Positions 46,861 to 58,254 of a stretch of 64,000 nucleotides of DNA are shown here, piece after piece. The notes beneath the pieces are model-generated. The model searched no databases, was not told the DNA's origin, and saw nothing but the letters and a program-made list of their open reading frames with translations. The stretch spans positions 39,018,478 through 39,082,477 of the forward strand of contig NC_084606.1 of NCBI RefSeq assembly GCF_033807715.1, written 5' to 3'. The position numbers and the translations under genes were made by a program. Numbering within the stretch: position 1 is the first letter of the stretch; each line of letters opens with the position of its first letter. The DNA comes from Cololabis saira (taxonomy: Eukaryota > Chordata > Actinopteri > Beloniformes > Belonidae).

Positions 46861-48172
46861 CTCGTGTACTACGCGGTTGGTGCAACCTGCGTTACCTGCC
46901 TCTGGAAAAAACCCGGATTGCAGATGGTTTTCCTCCTGCACATGACGGCAGTTACATCGTTATTAAATGCAGACTCTAGCAACATAGAGATGACACCCAA
47001 GACCACGGAGCCAGCAGTTCCACCTCCATGTTGTCGTTTACACCAATGGTTCCCAACCCTGGTCCTTGGGGCCCCCGGTACTGCATGTTTAAAGATGTTC
47101 CGCTGCTCCAGCTCACCCTGGCAGAAATGACGGTGTCATTAACCTGTTACCACTCCTGTAAAATTGCATAAAACACCTATCCAAGGCATACCAAAAGTAA
47201 ATTGAAAGCTGTTCTTGAACCGTTGGAAGTACATGGATGGTTTTGGTCTCTTTTGAAAAGCTAACACTCTGAAGTTTTTCCCCCAACTGAATCACTGTAA
47301 GTGCTACTAGTGTAGCTGTGACTTATTAGCTGGAAAACACAATGGCACCACAGCATGAAGCCTTATCTAGCGCAAGTTCAAATTTGATAACAATACCACA
47401 AGAAATTAGTATTTTACACATGTTTTTGTAAGATTGTGTCTAGACCTTTCCAGAAATGGCAATTTGGAGTACCATGGGCATTACTCTTGAACCTTTCAAC
47501 ATACAGTTATAATTTTGGCCTCTAATGAAAGCTGACACTTAGAGGTATACTATCCCATATCCAAATTCACTATCAATATTGCTGAAAAAAAGTTACTGAA
47601 ACATTAGTAAGTAATTCCCATTATGCATGTCAATTTCTGGTTCTAAATTGCTGGAGTAGTGTGGATACCAGGTGTAAACACAACAAAAAATATTCCTGTA
47701 CAGTCTTGTACTGTGTTCTGACCCAAATCCTGTTCATCTGCGACTACCAACACATCAGGAAAGAAAACGTTACCGTTCACTCAGACCTTCAAGTTCCAAT
47801 AAAATGATGCTAGCCCCCCCATGCAGATTATTTTCCATGAAATGAGCCAGTGCATAAACTGTAAGATATGCATGTGATCAGTTTAGGCATGCAAGTCAAA
47901 GCAACAGAGAGAACATCCAAAGCCAAAGCCAGCAGCTCTTCCAGCACGCTACGCCATCCTTCATGTTACTGCCCCTTCTGTCACGAGCCAAACCACACGT
48001 TTGTTTCACCCTCCACAGGCATTTGAGGATTACTGTGCGTCGTGCTGGGAGGGGATTCTGAGGCCAAGAGCTGGGCCCACTTTATTAGCATCTTCCTCCA
48101 TCCCAAAGGGGTTTAAGTGGTCCATCTTGCCAACTCCTGCTTCACTGCCAGACCTAAGGCTTTCAGACTTTC
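46861..48172. other. Intron sequence between inverted arms
   Basis: 47040-47110 (AATGGTTCCCAACCCTGGTC) resembles a common fish hAT MITE end. The rest shows no gene. Confidence 0.4.
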
Positions 48173-48180
48173 CTCTAAAT

Positions 48181-48725
48181 CGGGGGTCGGCAATCCGCGG
48201 CTCTAGAGCCGCATGCGGCTCTTTAGCGCCGCTCTAGTGGCTCCCTGGAGATTTTTCAAAAATGTTTGACCTTTTTTTTTTTTCTTTTTTTCCTTTTTTT
48301 CTTATTTTTTCCTTTTTTTCCTCTTTTTCAATTTTTTCTTCCTTTTTCCTTTCCTTTTTAATCTCGACATTTCGACTTTTTTTTTTTTCGAAATTTTGAC
48401 TTTTTTCTTGACATTTTGACTTTTTTCTCGAGATTTTACATCAACATTAATCTCAACCTTTTTCGACTTTTTTCTCGACATTTCGACTTGTGTCTCAAAA
48501 TTGTACTTCAACATTAATCTTGACATTTCAACTTTTTTCTCAAAGTGCATAATGCAAAAAAAAAAATCTTCCCCCAGTTCTAACTAATATAGAAACATGC
48601 AGCATGTGTTGCCTTCATTCTAAGGCTGATACAAGACTTTTCATATTTTGCGGCTCCAGACATATTTGTTTTTTGTGTTTTTTGTCCAATATGGCTCTTT
48701 CAACATTTTGGGTTGCCGACCCCTG
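48181..48725. mobile_element. hAT-type MITE, copy B
   Basis: CGGGGGTCGGCAATCCGCGG to GGTTGCCGACCCCTG; duplication CTCTAAAT (48173-48180) against GTCTAAAT (48726-48733). Same subterminal TCTAGAGCCGCATGCGG and the same internal CTCGACATTT array as copy A, shorter. Confidence 0.85.
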
Positions 48726-49132
48726 GTCTAAATAAAAGTCATCTTGAAGCTGCTCTTTTACCATTTCAAACCTTAAATATACTCCAAAACACACTTAATG
48801 GACTTGATATTAGTTTTTTTTTGTCTTTTGAATAAATTCAAGCATCTACTTCCTCTGGCATTTATTTTGAAGCCAAAAAAACCCAAACTTCCTTTCCTGC
48901 GGAGGCCAACTGGGCAAACCTTGACTCTTCTGCCTGGAATATACTTGCTGTTGGTGTTTGCGTTCGCGTCCGTTCAGGTGCACCGCCAACCGCAACGTCA
49001 CTCGCATAGTACGTGAGGGGGCAATAAGCAGAGCAACAGTTGGAAAAGTGATTAAATATTTAGTAGTAGTGGTAGTAGCAGTATCAGATTAGAACAACAA
49101 ACAAGTTTACATGACAACATTGGAGGATTTTC
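48726..49132. repeat. Intron and right arm of the inverted duplication
   Basis: 48726-48990 shows nothing definite. About 49005-49132 is the complement of 46725-46860. Confidence 0.55.
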
Positions 49133-49390
49133 AATTCAGTTCAATTTTATTTGTATAGCACCTAATACAACAAAAGTTGTCTCTAGGCGCTTTCCAGAGA
49201 CCCAGAACATGAACATAAACCCCCGAGCAATTATTACATAAACAATGGCAGGTAGAAACTCCCCTAGTGGGAGAAAAGCCTTAAGACAAACAGTGGTAAG
49301 CACGCAGCTCCTGATGCTCCGGCCTGCAAACATGCACAAAAGAGAAAAAAGGGGGCCAGCACAAGAAACTACAAGAACGATGGACAAAAA
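49133..49390 (-). repeat. VNTR retroposon, copy f (no VNTR)
   Basis: Minus orientation: tail TTCAATTTTATTTGTATAGC, 3' body CCCCGAGCAATTATTAC, then directly the 5' block (AAAAGGGGGCCAGCACAAG). The VNTR and central body are missing. Sequence to about 49720 (CCCCCTGCAGCATAGGCC) may be its more 5' part. Confidence 0.75.
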
Positions 49391-51415
49391 TGATAGCTAT
49401 GAGATACTTATAATAAAAATGGAAAAGGGGAAGAGAGGAAGGGAAGAGGAGAGGAGAAAAAGGGTGAGAGGCACCGCCCAGTGGATCATGTCGGTGCCCC
49501 CTGCAGCATAGGCCTATAGCAGCATATCTACCAAGAAGCTATATTTGAGACTATTATAGTCTTGTTCTATCTGCAGCTATGAATACTGACTCTAACACAC
49601 TAGAGTTTACACTAACTAGAGATTTACCAACACTAACTAGGGGTTTACTGAACTGCAAGTATATCCCAGGTCTTAGAGAGCGAGTCACGTCCAGGAGAGT
49701 CCACCCAGTGTTTCTCCTCTCCGACAGAAGACACAAAGAAGCTCACCAGTGTTGGTGAGCTGCCTCTTGGGGGCTTCGGGTGGCTGAAGGCCAACTAATC
49801 AGCCTAGAGCCCGCCGGTAATCACCAAAGAGTCAGTTCTGTCAGCTCCGGCTGCCCAACTGAGCAAAGCAACAGGACTTCCAAGAGTACTAGCTCTGAGA
49901 TTACTACACAATATGATGGCTGATGGATCCTATTAAAACAATTTACTCTTACTATATACTACTATAACACTGAGACTTTCTGCCTTATTACTTTTCTTTT
50001 CCCATGAAAGACACGTTCACTCATTCCTGATTGTGAATGCAATCGTTCATAAATAAAACCAAAGAGTGAGTCCTGCTAGTTGATTGAAGGAGAAATTAGG
50101 GAACTGATGGAAAAGGCCTTTCCTGATGTGAGGAGAGGCCTCACTGCCGCTGACATGAGCTTCATTACACGGCAGCCTGATTTTGGTTTTTCATGCTCCC
50201 TCGCGAGGGCCTAATGAGATATTTTTAACCCGCTGTGAGCAGCCGAGCATCAGGGAAGTGAATTATTAGCAATATGCAAACATAGCCAACATCTGTCAAG
50301 AGGCCACTGTTCAACTCTGTCTTTCAAACGGTAAAAAAGGTCCAGAGCCCGTTCTCACGGCTGAGTTGGTCACAGCCAGTCAACCTCCGCAGTTTACTCT
50401 CACATAACTCACAGAAAGTGGAAATGAAACATTTGATGTGTCTGAAGTTTCAGTTGTAGGGGAAAACAGTCTCTGCTAATGGCCATAAGGTCAAAGTATC
50501 TAATCCAGTTTCCAGCAGAAGTTTGTTAACCCTAATCCTTCCAACACCACCATTTTCTACCAGAGGACCAGTTTCCACAAAAGTGGTATTGGTGTCAACC
50601 CTGACATTGAAATAAGACCTTTACATTTCTTTGTACCCCCCAATTCAACTATGGGCTGTAGGCCTACGAGGGTGCGCACCGATTCAAACGTGAGCCGCTC
50701 AGAAGAATGGAGATCTGTATCATTAATTCAACAAAGAAAAAATAAATAAAACGATAAAACTTTTATTTTCTCTGGTTTTTTCACTGCTTGGGCCATGATA
50801 CCAGCTTCTGCTGAGCTCTGCGCTCCACGCCCCGCCCAGCTATGGTCTCCACTACGAATGGGGAAGGAGGGGGAAGTGACGTATGTGTCACAAAAATGTG
50901 TAGTTTTTTAGTGTGGCAGGGTTCCTACCATGCTCCTCAAGGTTACATAGTGCCAGTGAAGGCGATACAGACCCCTCAGACCATGACAGAGGTTCATTAA
51001 ACCTGTTGGAAGTTGATGTACCATCACAATGATGATGATGAAATATTAGATTAAGGTGGAAAAGTTACATAGTGCTGCTTTAAGAGGTGGAAGACAAACC
51101 AAGTGGTTTTTTTTTATTAGTATCTTTTAAAGCACAACCACAATGATGATTTTGTACCTAGGTGACATACATGACAACAAGGTGAGTCTCACTATTAATT
51201 TCACTATTAAGACATACGGGTTATCTTCATTCTTAATTCCATCCTCCACTCTTCACCTCGGAGCATTTACAATGATACCACCAAGCCACAATATTCCCTC
51301 TCCAGTGTGTACTTTCAAAGTGTAACAGTCTCCCACGACCTAAAGATGTTCTTTTTCCTCCATGCCGTCGTCAACAAGTCTCCAATCACTTCCTCTTCAT
51401 CACTGGGATTCAATA
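49391..51415. other. Intron 2 sequence
   Basis: Two kb with no recognised exon. Part up to 49720 may be retroposon. 50920-51080 has two copies of GTTACATAGTGC that may mark a MITE. Confidence 0.4.
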
Positions 51416-52495
51416 ATTATGGTTATGCCAAGTAGTGGCATGACCATATTGCAATCGTCCAGAATGGCCCAAAGGGCAATGTTGCTAGCATTTTGCTAAC
51501 AAGCTAAAGTCGCAAAAGTCCCACTGCGCACCAGTGGGTGTACAGCATGACCCCGCTCTGATGTGGAAGAAAAAAATCCCCCCAAAAATAAAACATGCAC
51601 GAAAAAAAGAGGAAAAACAGGAAATGAAGGCGATATATTAGTATACAGAAAAGGTTTCCCTTTTCTTATTCCGCACTCTTTTTCCGTCCGTTAATACGGC
51701 CCGAACTGCAACGTGCACCCATGCATGGCATACATCGTTGGATGCGTCTCCATCGTGCCTCGATGGGCATTACTTCTCAGTCAAAAGTGTTACCGTGGCA
51801 ACGCTAGATGCAAAAAAGCCAAAAAAAAAAGCGAAAATTCGGACGCTTATTGCTCGGCCGAACTTTATCGTAGAGACATCGTTAAAAGGACCGTACAACC
51901 ACATCGTTGCCATTGTTTATATAATAATTGCTCGGGGGTTTATGTTTATGTTTATGTTTATGTTTATGTTCATGTTATGGATCTCTGGAAAGCGTCTAGA
52001 GACAACATCTGTTGTATTAGACGGTATATAAATAAAATTGAATTGAATTGAAAATCGTGCTAATTATTACGGTTTTTGCGATATTTAACTTTCAATTAAA
52101 AAAAAAATTCCATTTGACTTTGGACGCTTGTTGCTAGGCAACAGGTTATCGTAGAGACATCGTACAAATGTTCCCCGACTCGGCAGGCTGTGGACTTCAA
52201 CATACTCAAATTTCATGAAGCTGTGATTTAAGGACATTTTATGTCAAAATCCATGCCAAATGGCCCCATCCCCAAAGTTTATTAACAACCCTAAACTACT
52301 TCTTGGCCATTATTAATCACCCTAAACCACACCCCCTCCGTGGAGCACAGGAATGATGCAATACAACCGTAAACACCTCAAACTGACATAGAACCACCCC
52401 GAACACAAACACTACAGCCCCAAACCAAAGCAGCAAGAGGGGTTGAATGGGCAGTAGGGCATGCCCATATCAAAACTTCCTGAAATTTTCTAGTT
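51416..52495 (+). mobile_element. GCATGCC family, copy A (possible Helitron-like)
   Basis: Left end AATTATGGTTATGCCAAGTAG, right end GGCATGCCCATATCAAAAC, CTGAAATTTTCTAG. No terminal inverted repeats. The whole is found inverted at 58790-60385. It contains the module GCATCTAGCGTTGCC-like (here TGGCAACGCTAGATGC) and a nested retroposon tail (51905-52048). The CTAG 3' end after a palindrome is compatible with a Helitron, but a TC 5' end is not seen. Confidence 0.6.
51905..52048 (+). repeat. VNTR retroposon tail, copy g
   Basis: GCCATTGTTTATATAATAAT, GCTCGGGGG, five TTTATG repeats (51940-51969), AGACGGTATATAAATAAAAT and a TTGAATTGAATTG tail. Confidence 0.8.
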
Positions 52496-53938
52496 GTTTT
52501 TGTTTTTCACCTTCAGATGTCTCACTGTCCTGTGGAAGGACTGATTTCCTCCTCTGCAGTGATTTTGCAGCCACCCTCGTGCGCAGTTACACCTTTCATC
52601 ACCACACACACACACACCTCCTCCTCCGGCTCCCATTACAACTCTATTACAACCTCATTACAGCTGCAGAACACCATTTTTACAGCACACTCACACTGCA
52701 GAATAAAAGGTGTGTGAACAGGATTTTTGAGGAGCAAAGACGGGCAGAGGATCTCCACTCTGAACTTATAAAATATGTTTTCCCACATTTGTTGAGTCGA
52801 CTGAAAGGATTTGGAGCTAGATTCACAAATACCACTTTGATGTGCAGAAAAAAGCATGAGGGTAAGCTTTTCCATGCGTGGTGCTGACATTTCTGGACTC
52901 AGAGACGTCTGAGACAGACCCAGACGGTGCTAAAAAACTTGTCAAACACACAAAAAACATGGGGTGACTCTCTGAGTTTCTGTTCTGTTTTTTTGGCTGT
53001 GATTGTTTATTGTGATCTGGACCAATAAAGGGATGGTTAAAGTAAAATAAAGGGTCTGTTGAATTGGGAGTGCGCAAGGATTTTGGTACCAATGACCGAG
53101 CCGCATTCTAAACAAATAAGTGTTGTGGCCTCCGCCCCGTGGTCTGGTGCAGGTCTGCTGCTGGCGTGGGATGAAAAGCTGCACTTTCACTGTGTAGTTT
53201 GGTATTTGCATGAGTGTGAGCAGACAGGACTCCGTTGTTGGACGAAAGCTGAACCGAAAACAGACCCGTCAACATTGAGGATATAATATGCTCTTTGTTT
53301 AGCTGGATGTGTCTAAGCTGAAAAATTCCTTAACCGCACAATTAAGAGTACAAAGACTGCAATACAGTTGGGTCCGTTATTACCCCCGTGGACTATATTT
53401 AGCCCTCCGTCTTTTTTGTTTCCATGGGAATGAAGAGTTGAGCGCGCGCAGCTGGAGCCTCGGGTATTTTCCAGGAGCGAGACGACAGAGTGGCTGCTCC
53501 CGGAGCAGAGCTGGCTTTTCCACCGTACGGAGGATTTGTCAAGTGATCATTTCCACTTGACTGAGGCCCAACATCACCGAGGGCCAGATGCATCAAACTC
53601 TGTGGTTTGATGCAGAAAAGTGAGTATGCACAAACTCACTCTCTGCATAGGATTCATAAAACCATGTACATGTGCGGTCGTCCTTTATAAATCCCTTTCA
53701 TAAACTCACATGTGCGGTTTCCACTCCCATTTTTAACCCACAAACGGAAACTACTTTTTCATTTGCTTATGAAGCTCTGTCGACACCACAGCTGAATAAA
53801 CACCCAAAGCAACAGGAGAGTAGAAGCAGCAGGGTGAATTCAATGGCTGGTTTCTGGGAGGCCAAGAACCTTCCATCCCCTTGACCCCTTCCATCCCCTT
53901 CCATCCACAAGTCACAGGTCAACTAGAGCAGGGATCTG
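52496..53938. other. Intron 2 sequence
   Basis: No host exon recognised. 53585-53720 has motifs (AGATGCATCAAACTC, TCATAAACTCACATGTGCGG) reminiscent of Harbinger-type MITE ends. A short CA run lies at 52603-52618. Confidence 0.4.
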
Positions 53939-55734
53939 CAACCCAAAATGTTTTAGAGCCATATTGGACCAAAAACACAAAAAACAAATATGTCTGGAGC
54001 CGCAAAAAATGAAAAGTCTTGTATAAGCCTTAGAATGAAGACACACATGCTGCATGTTTCTATATTAGTTAGAACTGGGGGAAGATTTTTTTTTTTCATT
54101 ATGCACTTCGAGTAAAAAGTTGAAATGTCGAGAAAAAAGTCGAAATGTCAAGGAAATAGTCGAAATGTTGAGAAAAAAGTCGGAATGTCGAAGAAATAGT
54201 CAAAATGTCGCGAAAAAAGTCGAAATGTCGAGATTAATGTTGAAGTACAATCTCGAGAAAAAAAGTGGAAATGCTGAGAAAAAAGTTGAAATGTGTAGAA
54301 AAAAGTCAAAATGTTGAGAAAAAAGTCAAAATGTCGAGATTAATGTTGAAGTACAATCTCGAGAAAAAAGTCGAAATGTCAAGAAAAAAGTCGGAATGTC
54401 AAGGAAATATTCAAAATGTCGCGAAAAAAGTGGAAATGTCGAGAAAAAAGTCAAAATGTCGAGAACGAAATGTCGTTAAAAAAATCAAAAGTTCAAGAAA
54501 AAAGTCGAAATGTCGAGATTAATGTTGAAGTACAATTTCGAGAAAAATGTTGAAATGTCGAGAAAAGGTCAAAATGTCAAGAAAAAAGTCAAAATGTCGA
54601 AATTAAAAAGGAAAGGAAAAAGGAAGAATTAAAGCTGCAAGCAGCGATGAACGGGCCCTCGCACTCACGGCCACCGTCCCCCATAAGAAACGATACCACC
54701 CACGACTTCCTATGTCAAACCATTCAAATGTTATAGCAGGAAATAGGGACAACCAATCAGAAGAAGGGGCGGGGCTAATTAAGGCCAAAGAAGCTCAAGG
54801 ACTCATTACAGAGTCCCATGACACCACCCACGACTCTCTATGTCAAAACATTCAAATGTTATAGCAGGAAATAGGGACAACCAATCAGAAGAAGGGGCGG
54901 GGCAAATTTTCACCAATTATGGTCAAGGACTCTATACCGAGTCCCATGACACCACCCACGGCTCTTTATGTCAAACCATTCAAAAGTTATGGCAGAGAAA
55001 AGTATTCTAGGGGGCGCTGTTGAGCCATTTTGCCACGCCCATTAATGCAAACCATGAAATATCAAATTTATCACCAAGCCTGGCTTGCATGTAAAATTTG
55101 GTGGCTTTTGGAGAACTATCAAATATGGACCAATCAGATGAAGGGGACGCGCGCTTTTTCGCGTCTAGCGTCGCCACGGTAACACTTTTGAAAGAGAAAA
55201 GTAATGCGCGTAGTCGCAAGATGAAGACGCACATTTTGATGTATGCACCAAAATTACACAATAAATTAAAAATGGCTGACTTCCTGTTCGGTTTCGGCCA
55301 TGGCGCCAAGAGACTTTTCTTTAAGTTGCAACATGATGCAGGTGTGTACCGATTTTCATGCATGTACGTCAAACCGTATTGTGGGGCTTGAGGCGAAAAG
55401 TTTTTTCGGTCTGAACCAACCAGATGAAGGGTGGGCGCGCTTTTTGGCGTCTAGCGTCGCCACGGTAACGCTTTTGAAAGAGAAAAGTAATGCGTGTTGT
55501 CGCAGGAAGAGACTTTTCTTTAAGTTGTGTACTGATACAGGTGTGTAGCGATTTTCGTGCATGTACGTCAAACCGTATTGTGGGGCTTGAGTCACAAAGT
55601 TTTCCGGGGGGCGCTGTTGAGCCATTTTGCCATGCCCATTAATGCAAACCATTAAATATCAAATTTTTCGCCAGGCCTGACTGTGGCGCTAAAGAGCCAC
55701 ATGCGGCTCTAGAGCCGCGGTTTGCCGACCGCTG
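53939..55734. mobile_element. hAT-type MITE, copy C, inverted and with a nested element
   Basis: CAGGGATCTGCAACCC to GGTTTGCCGACCGCTG; flanks AACTAGAG and GACTAGAC agree at 6 of 8 positions. The GAGAAAAAAGTCGAAATGTC array (54110-54600) is its longest version. A GCAAGCAGCG element (54627-55680) is inserted inside. Confidence 0.8.
54627..55680 (+). mobile_element. GCAAGCAGCG family, third copy (3' truncated)
   Basis: ATTAAAGCTGCAAGCAGCG, GGGCCCTCGCACTCACGGCC, modules as at 34487-36367. Ends at GCCAGGCCTGA, without the GGTGCTCGGGCCC end. Confidence 0.8.
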
Positions 55735-55984
55735 GACTAGACCGTTTAACCATGTGAGGAGAGCTGATCTGTCAGCCAGCGATATGCCAGCTTTCCTAAT
55801 AGTTAGTATCGGTTTACTTTTACTCTACGAGTAAAGTTCAGGAAGTAAAAAAAAATTAAGGAAATAAATTATCAAACAAAAACAACAGCAATCATCATAC
55901 TCATGTCTTGGACTCATTTTGGGCCAGCAAAAACAAAGGAAGGAAACACTACATAAAGTGCCTTTTTCTGCAGTTCACTCAAGA

Positions 55985-56610
55985 AGTCGTTTTGAACTGG
56001 ATCCACAGCCGGTAACCAACCAGAAACAGCCGGTAACCAACCGGAACCACAGCCAGTAACCAACCGGAACCACAGCCGGTAACCAACCAGAAACAGCCGG
56101 TAATCAGTCGGAACCACAGCGGGTAACCAGCAGGAACCAGAGCCAGTAACCAGCCGGAACCACAACCAGTAACCAACCGGAACCAGAGCCAGTAACCAGC
56201 CGGAACCACAGCCAGTAACCAACCGGAACCACAGCCAGTAACCAGCCGGAACCACAGCCAGTAACCAACCGGAACCACAGCCGGTAACCAGCCGGAACCA
56301 CAGCCGGTAACCAGCCGGAACCACAGCCAGTAACCAACCAGTAACCAGCCTAAACGACCACCAGTAACCAGCCGGAACCACAGCAGGTAACCAACCAGTA
56401 ACCAGCCGGAACCACAGCAGGTAACCAGACGGAAACATAACCTGTAACCAACCAGTAACCAGCCGGAACCACAGCCGTTAACCAACCGGAACCAAAGCCT
56501 GTAACCAACTGGTAACCAGCCGGAACCACAGCCGTTAACCAACCGGAACCAAAGCCTGTAACCAACTGGTAACCAGCCAGAACCACAGCCGGTAACCAAC
56601 CGGTAAAGGG
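55985..56610 (-). repeat. 23-bp minisatellite
   Basis: Imperfect units GGTAACCAGCCGGAACCACAGCC. Minus-strand frames give VPAGYRLWFRLVTG-like repeats, an artefact of 3 units equalling 23 codons. Some units lack the CGGAACCAC part. Confidence 0.95.
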
Positions 56611-56730
56611 ACTGATAAGAGACACAGTCGTGGGTGTTTTATCCGAGTGTCACTGATCCGTAACTTGCTGTGATAAGCACACAGGTTTGTTTGTGGAGCC
56701 AACGCCTCTCAAACATTTCTCCACCCAGGA

Positions 56731-57780
56731 CCTTCTTAGAAAGTGAACAAAGTTCCTGGACCTTCTTAGAAAGTGAACAAAGTTCCTGGACCTTCTTAGA
56801 AAGTGAACAAAGTTCCAGGACCTTCTTAGAAAGTGAACAAAGTTCCTGGACCTTCTTAGAAAGTGAACAAAGTTCCTGGACCTTCTTAGAAAGTGAACAA
56901 AGTTCCTGGACCTTCTTAGAAAGTGAACAAAGTTCCAGGACCTCCTTAGAAAGTGAACAAAGTTCCTGGACCTTCTTAGAAAGTGAACAAAGTTCCTGGA
57001 CCTTCTTAGAAAGTGAACAAAGTTCCAGGACCTTCTTAGAAAGTGAACAAAGTTCCTGGACCTTCTTAGAAAGTGAACAAAGTTCCTGGACCTTCTTAGA
57101 AAGTGAACAAAGTTCCTGGACCTTCTTAGAAAGTGAACAAAGTTCCAGGACCTCCTTAGAAAGTGAACAAAGTTCCAGGACCTTCTTAGAAAGTGAACAA
57201 AGTTCCTGGACCTTCTTAGAAAGTGAACAAAGTTCCTGGACCTTCTTAGAAAGTGAACAAAGTTCCTGGACCTTCTTAGAAAGTGAACAAAGTTCCTGGA
57301 CCTTCTTAGAAAGTGAACAAAGTTCCTGGACCTTCTTAGAAAGTGAACAAAGTTCCTGGACCTTCTTAGAAAGTGAACAAAGTTCCTGGACCTTCTTAGA
57401 AAGTGAACAAAGTTCCAGGACCTTCTTAGAAAGTGAACAAAGTTCCTGGACCTTCTTAGAAAGTGAACAAAGTTCCTGGACCTTCTTAGAAAGTGAACAA
57501 AGTTCCAGGACCTTCTTAGAAAGTGAACAAAGTTCCTGGACCTTCTTAGAAAGTGAACAAAGTTCCAGGACCTTCTTAGAAAGTGAACAAAGTTCCTGGA
57601 CCTTCTTAGAAAGTGAACAAAGTTCCAGGACCTTCTTAGAAAGTGAACAAAGTTCCTGGACCTTCTTAGAAAGTGAACAAAGTTCCTGGACCTTCTTAGA
57701 AAGTGAACAAAGTTCCAGGACCTTCTTAGAAAGTGAACAAAGTTCCTGGACCTTCTTAGAAAGTGAACAAAGTTCCAGGG
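56731..57780 (+). repeat. 30-bp minisatellite, 35 units
   Basis: Unit CCTTCTTAGAAAGTGAACAA plus AGTTCCTGGA; exactly 35 units. Variation is almost confined to one position (CCTGGA or CCAGGA) plus two CCTCC units (56941 and 57151). Because 30 is a multiple of 3, long frames are open on both strands. There is no splice or start context to call them genes. Confidence 0.97.
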
Positions 57781-58254
57781 GGAGACGTTATCAGTGAAAG
57801 ATGACACACAATAATATGTAGCTGCCTTCACCGGTGATGGGAAAGCAGTTCACGAAAGACAAGGTTACTTTTTGGTGAAACAAATCTTGGCACAGCATCA
57901 GAAAATATTTGTTTATTTCACTACACACTTTTTCACAAAAAAGGATAGAACAGACTCAATAAAATCACAATAAAACAAACTGGTATGGAAAGCGGACAGT
58001 CCCCTCGACCAGAACGGCCACAGCCGTCCCTTTCACACACAGCTCCAAGATAGTTAGACACACTGCACCGTTGGACCTTTTTGAAACTGTTACCTCTTGG
58101 TTTCACGACATTTTCTTTTCTGATGCCGGGGCTTTGGGTCGATTCCGAGTACGTTTCCGATACCAGTGTCAGTTTTTCTTTTTAAAGTTCCATCCTGATT
58201 ATTTTTTGCCTCACTAACATTGGATAAAAATAACTACAGATCTGTTTTAGAGAT
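57781..58254. other. Intron sequence
   Basis: No recognised feature. Confidence 0.4.

Noticed and set aside
56650..57831. Long open frames (393 and 375 codons) across the 30-bp array
   Set aside because: The period is a multiple of three and the unit has no stop, so open frames are expected. No start context, domain or splice evidence.
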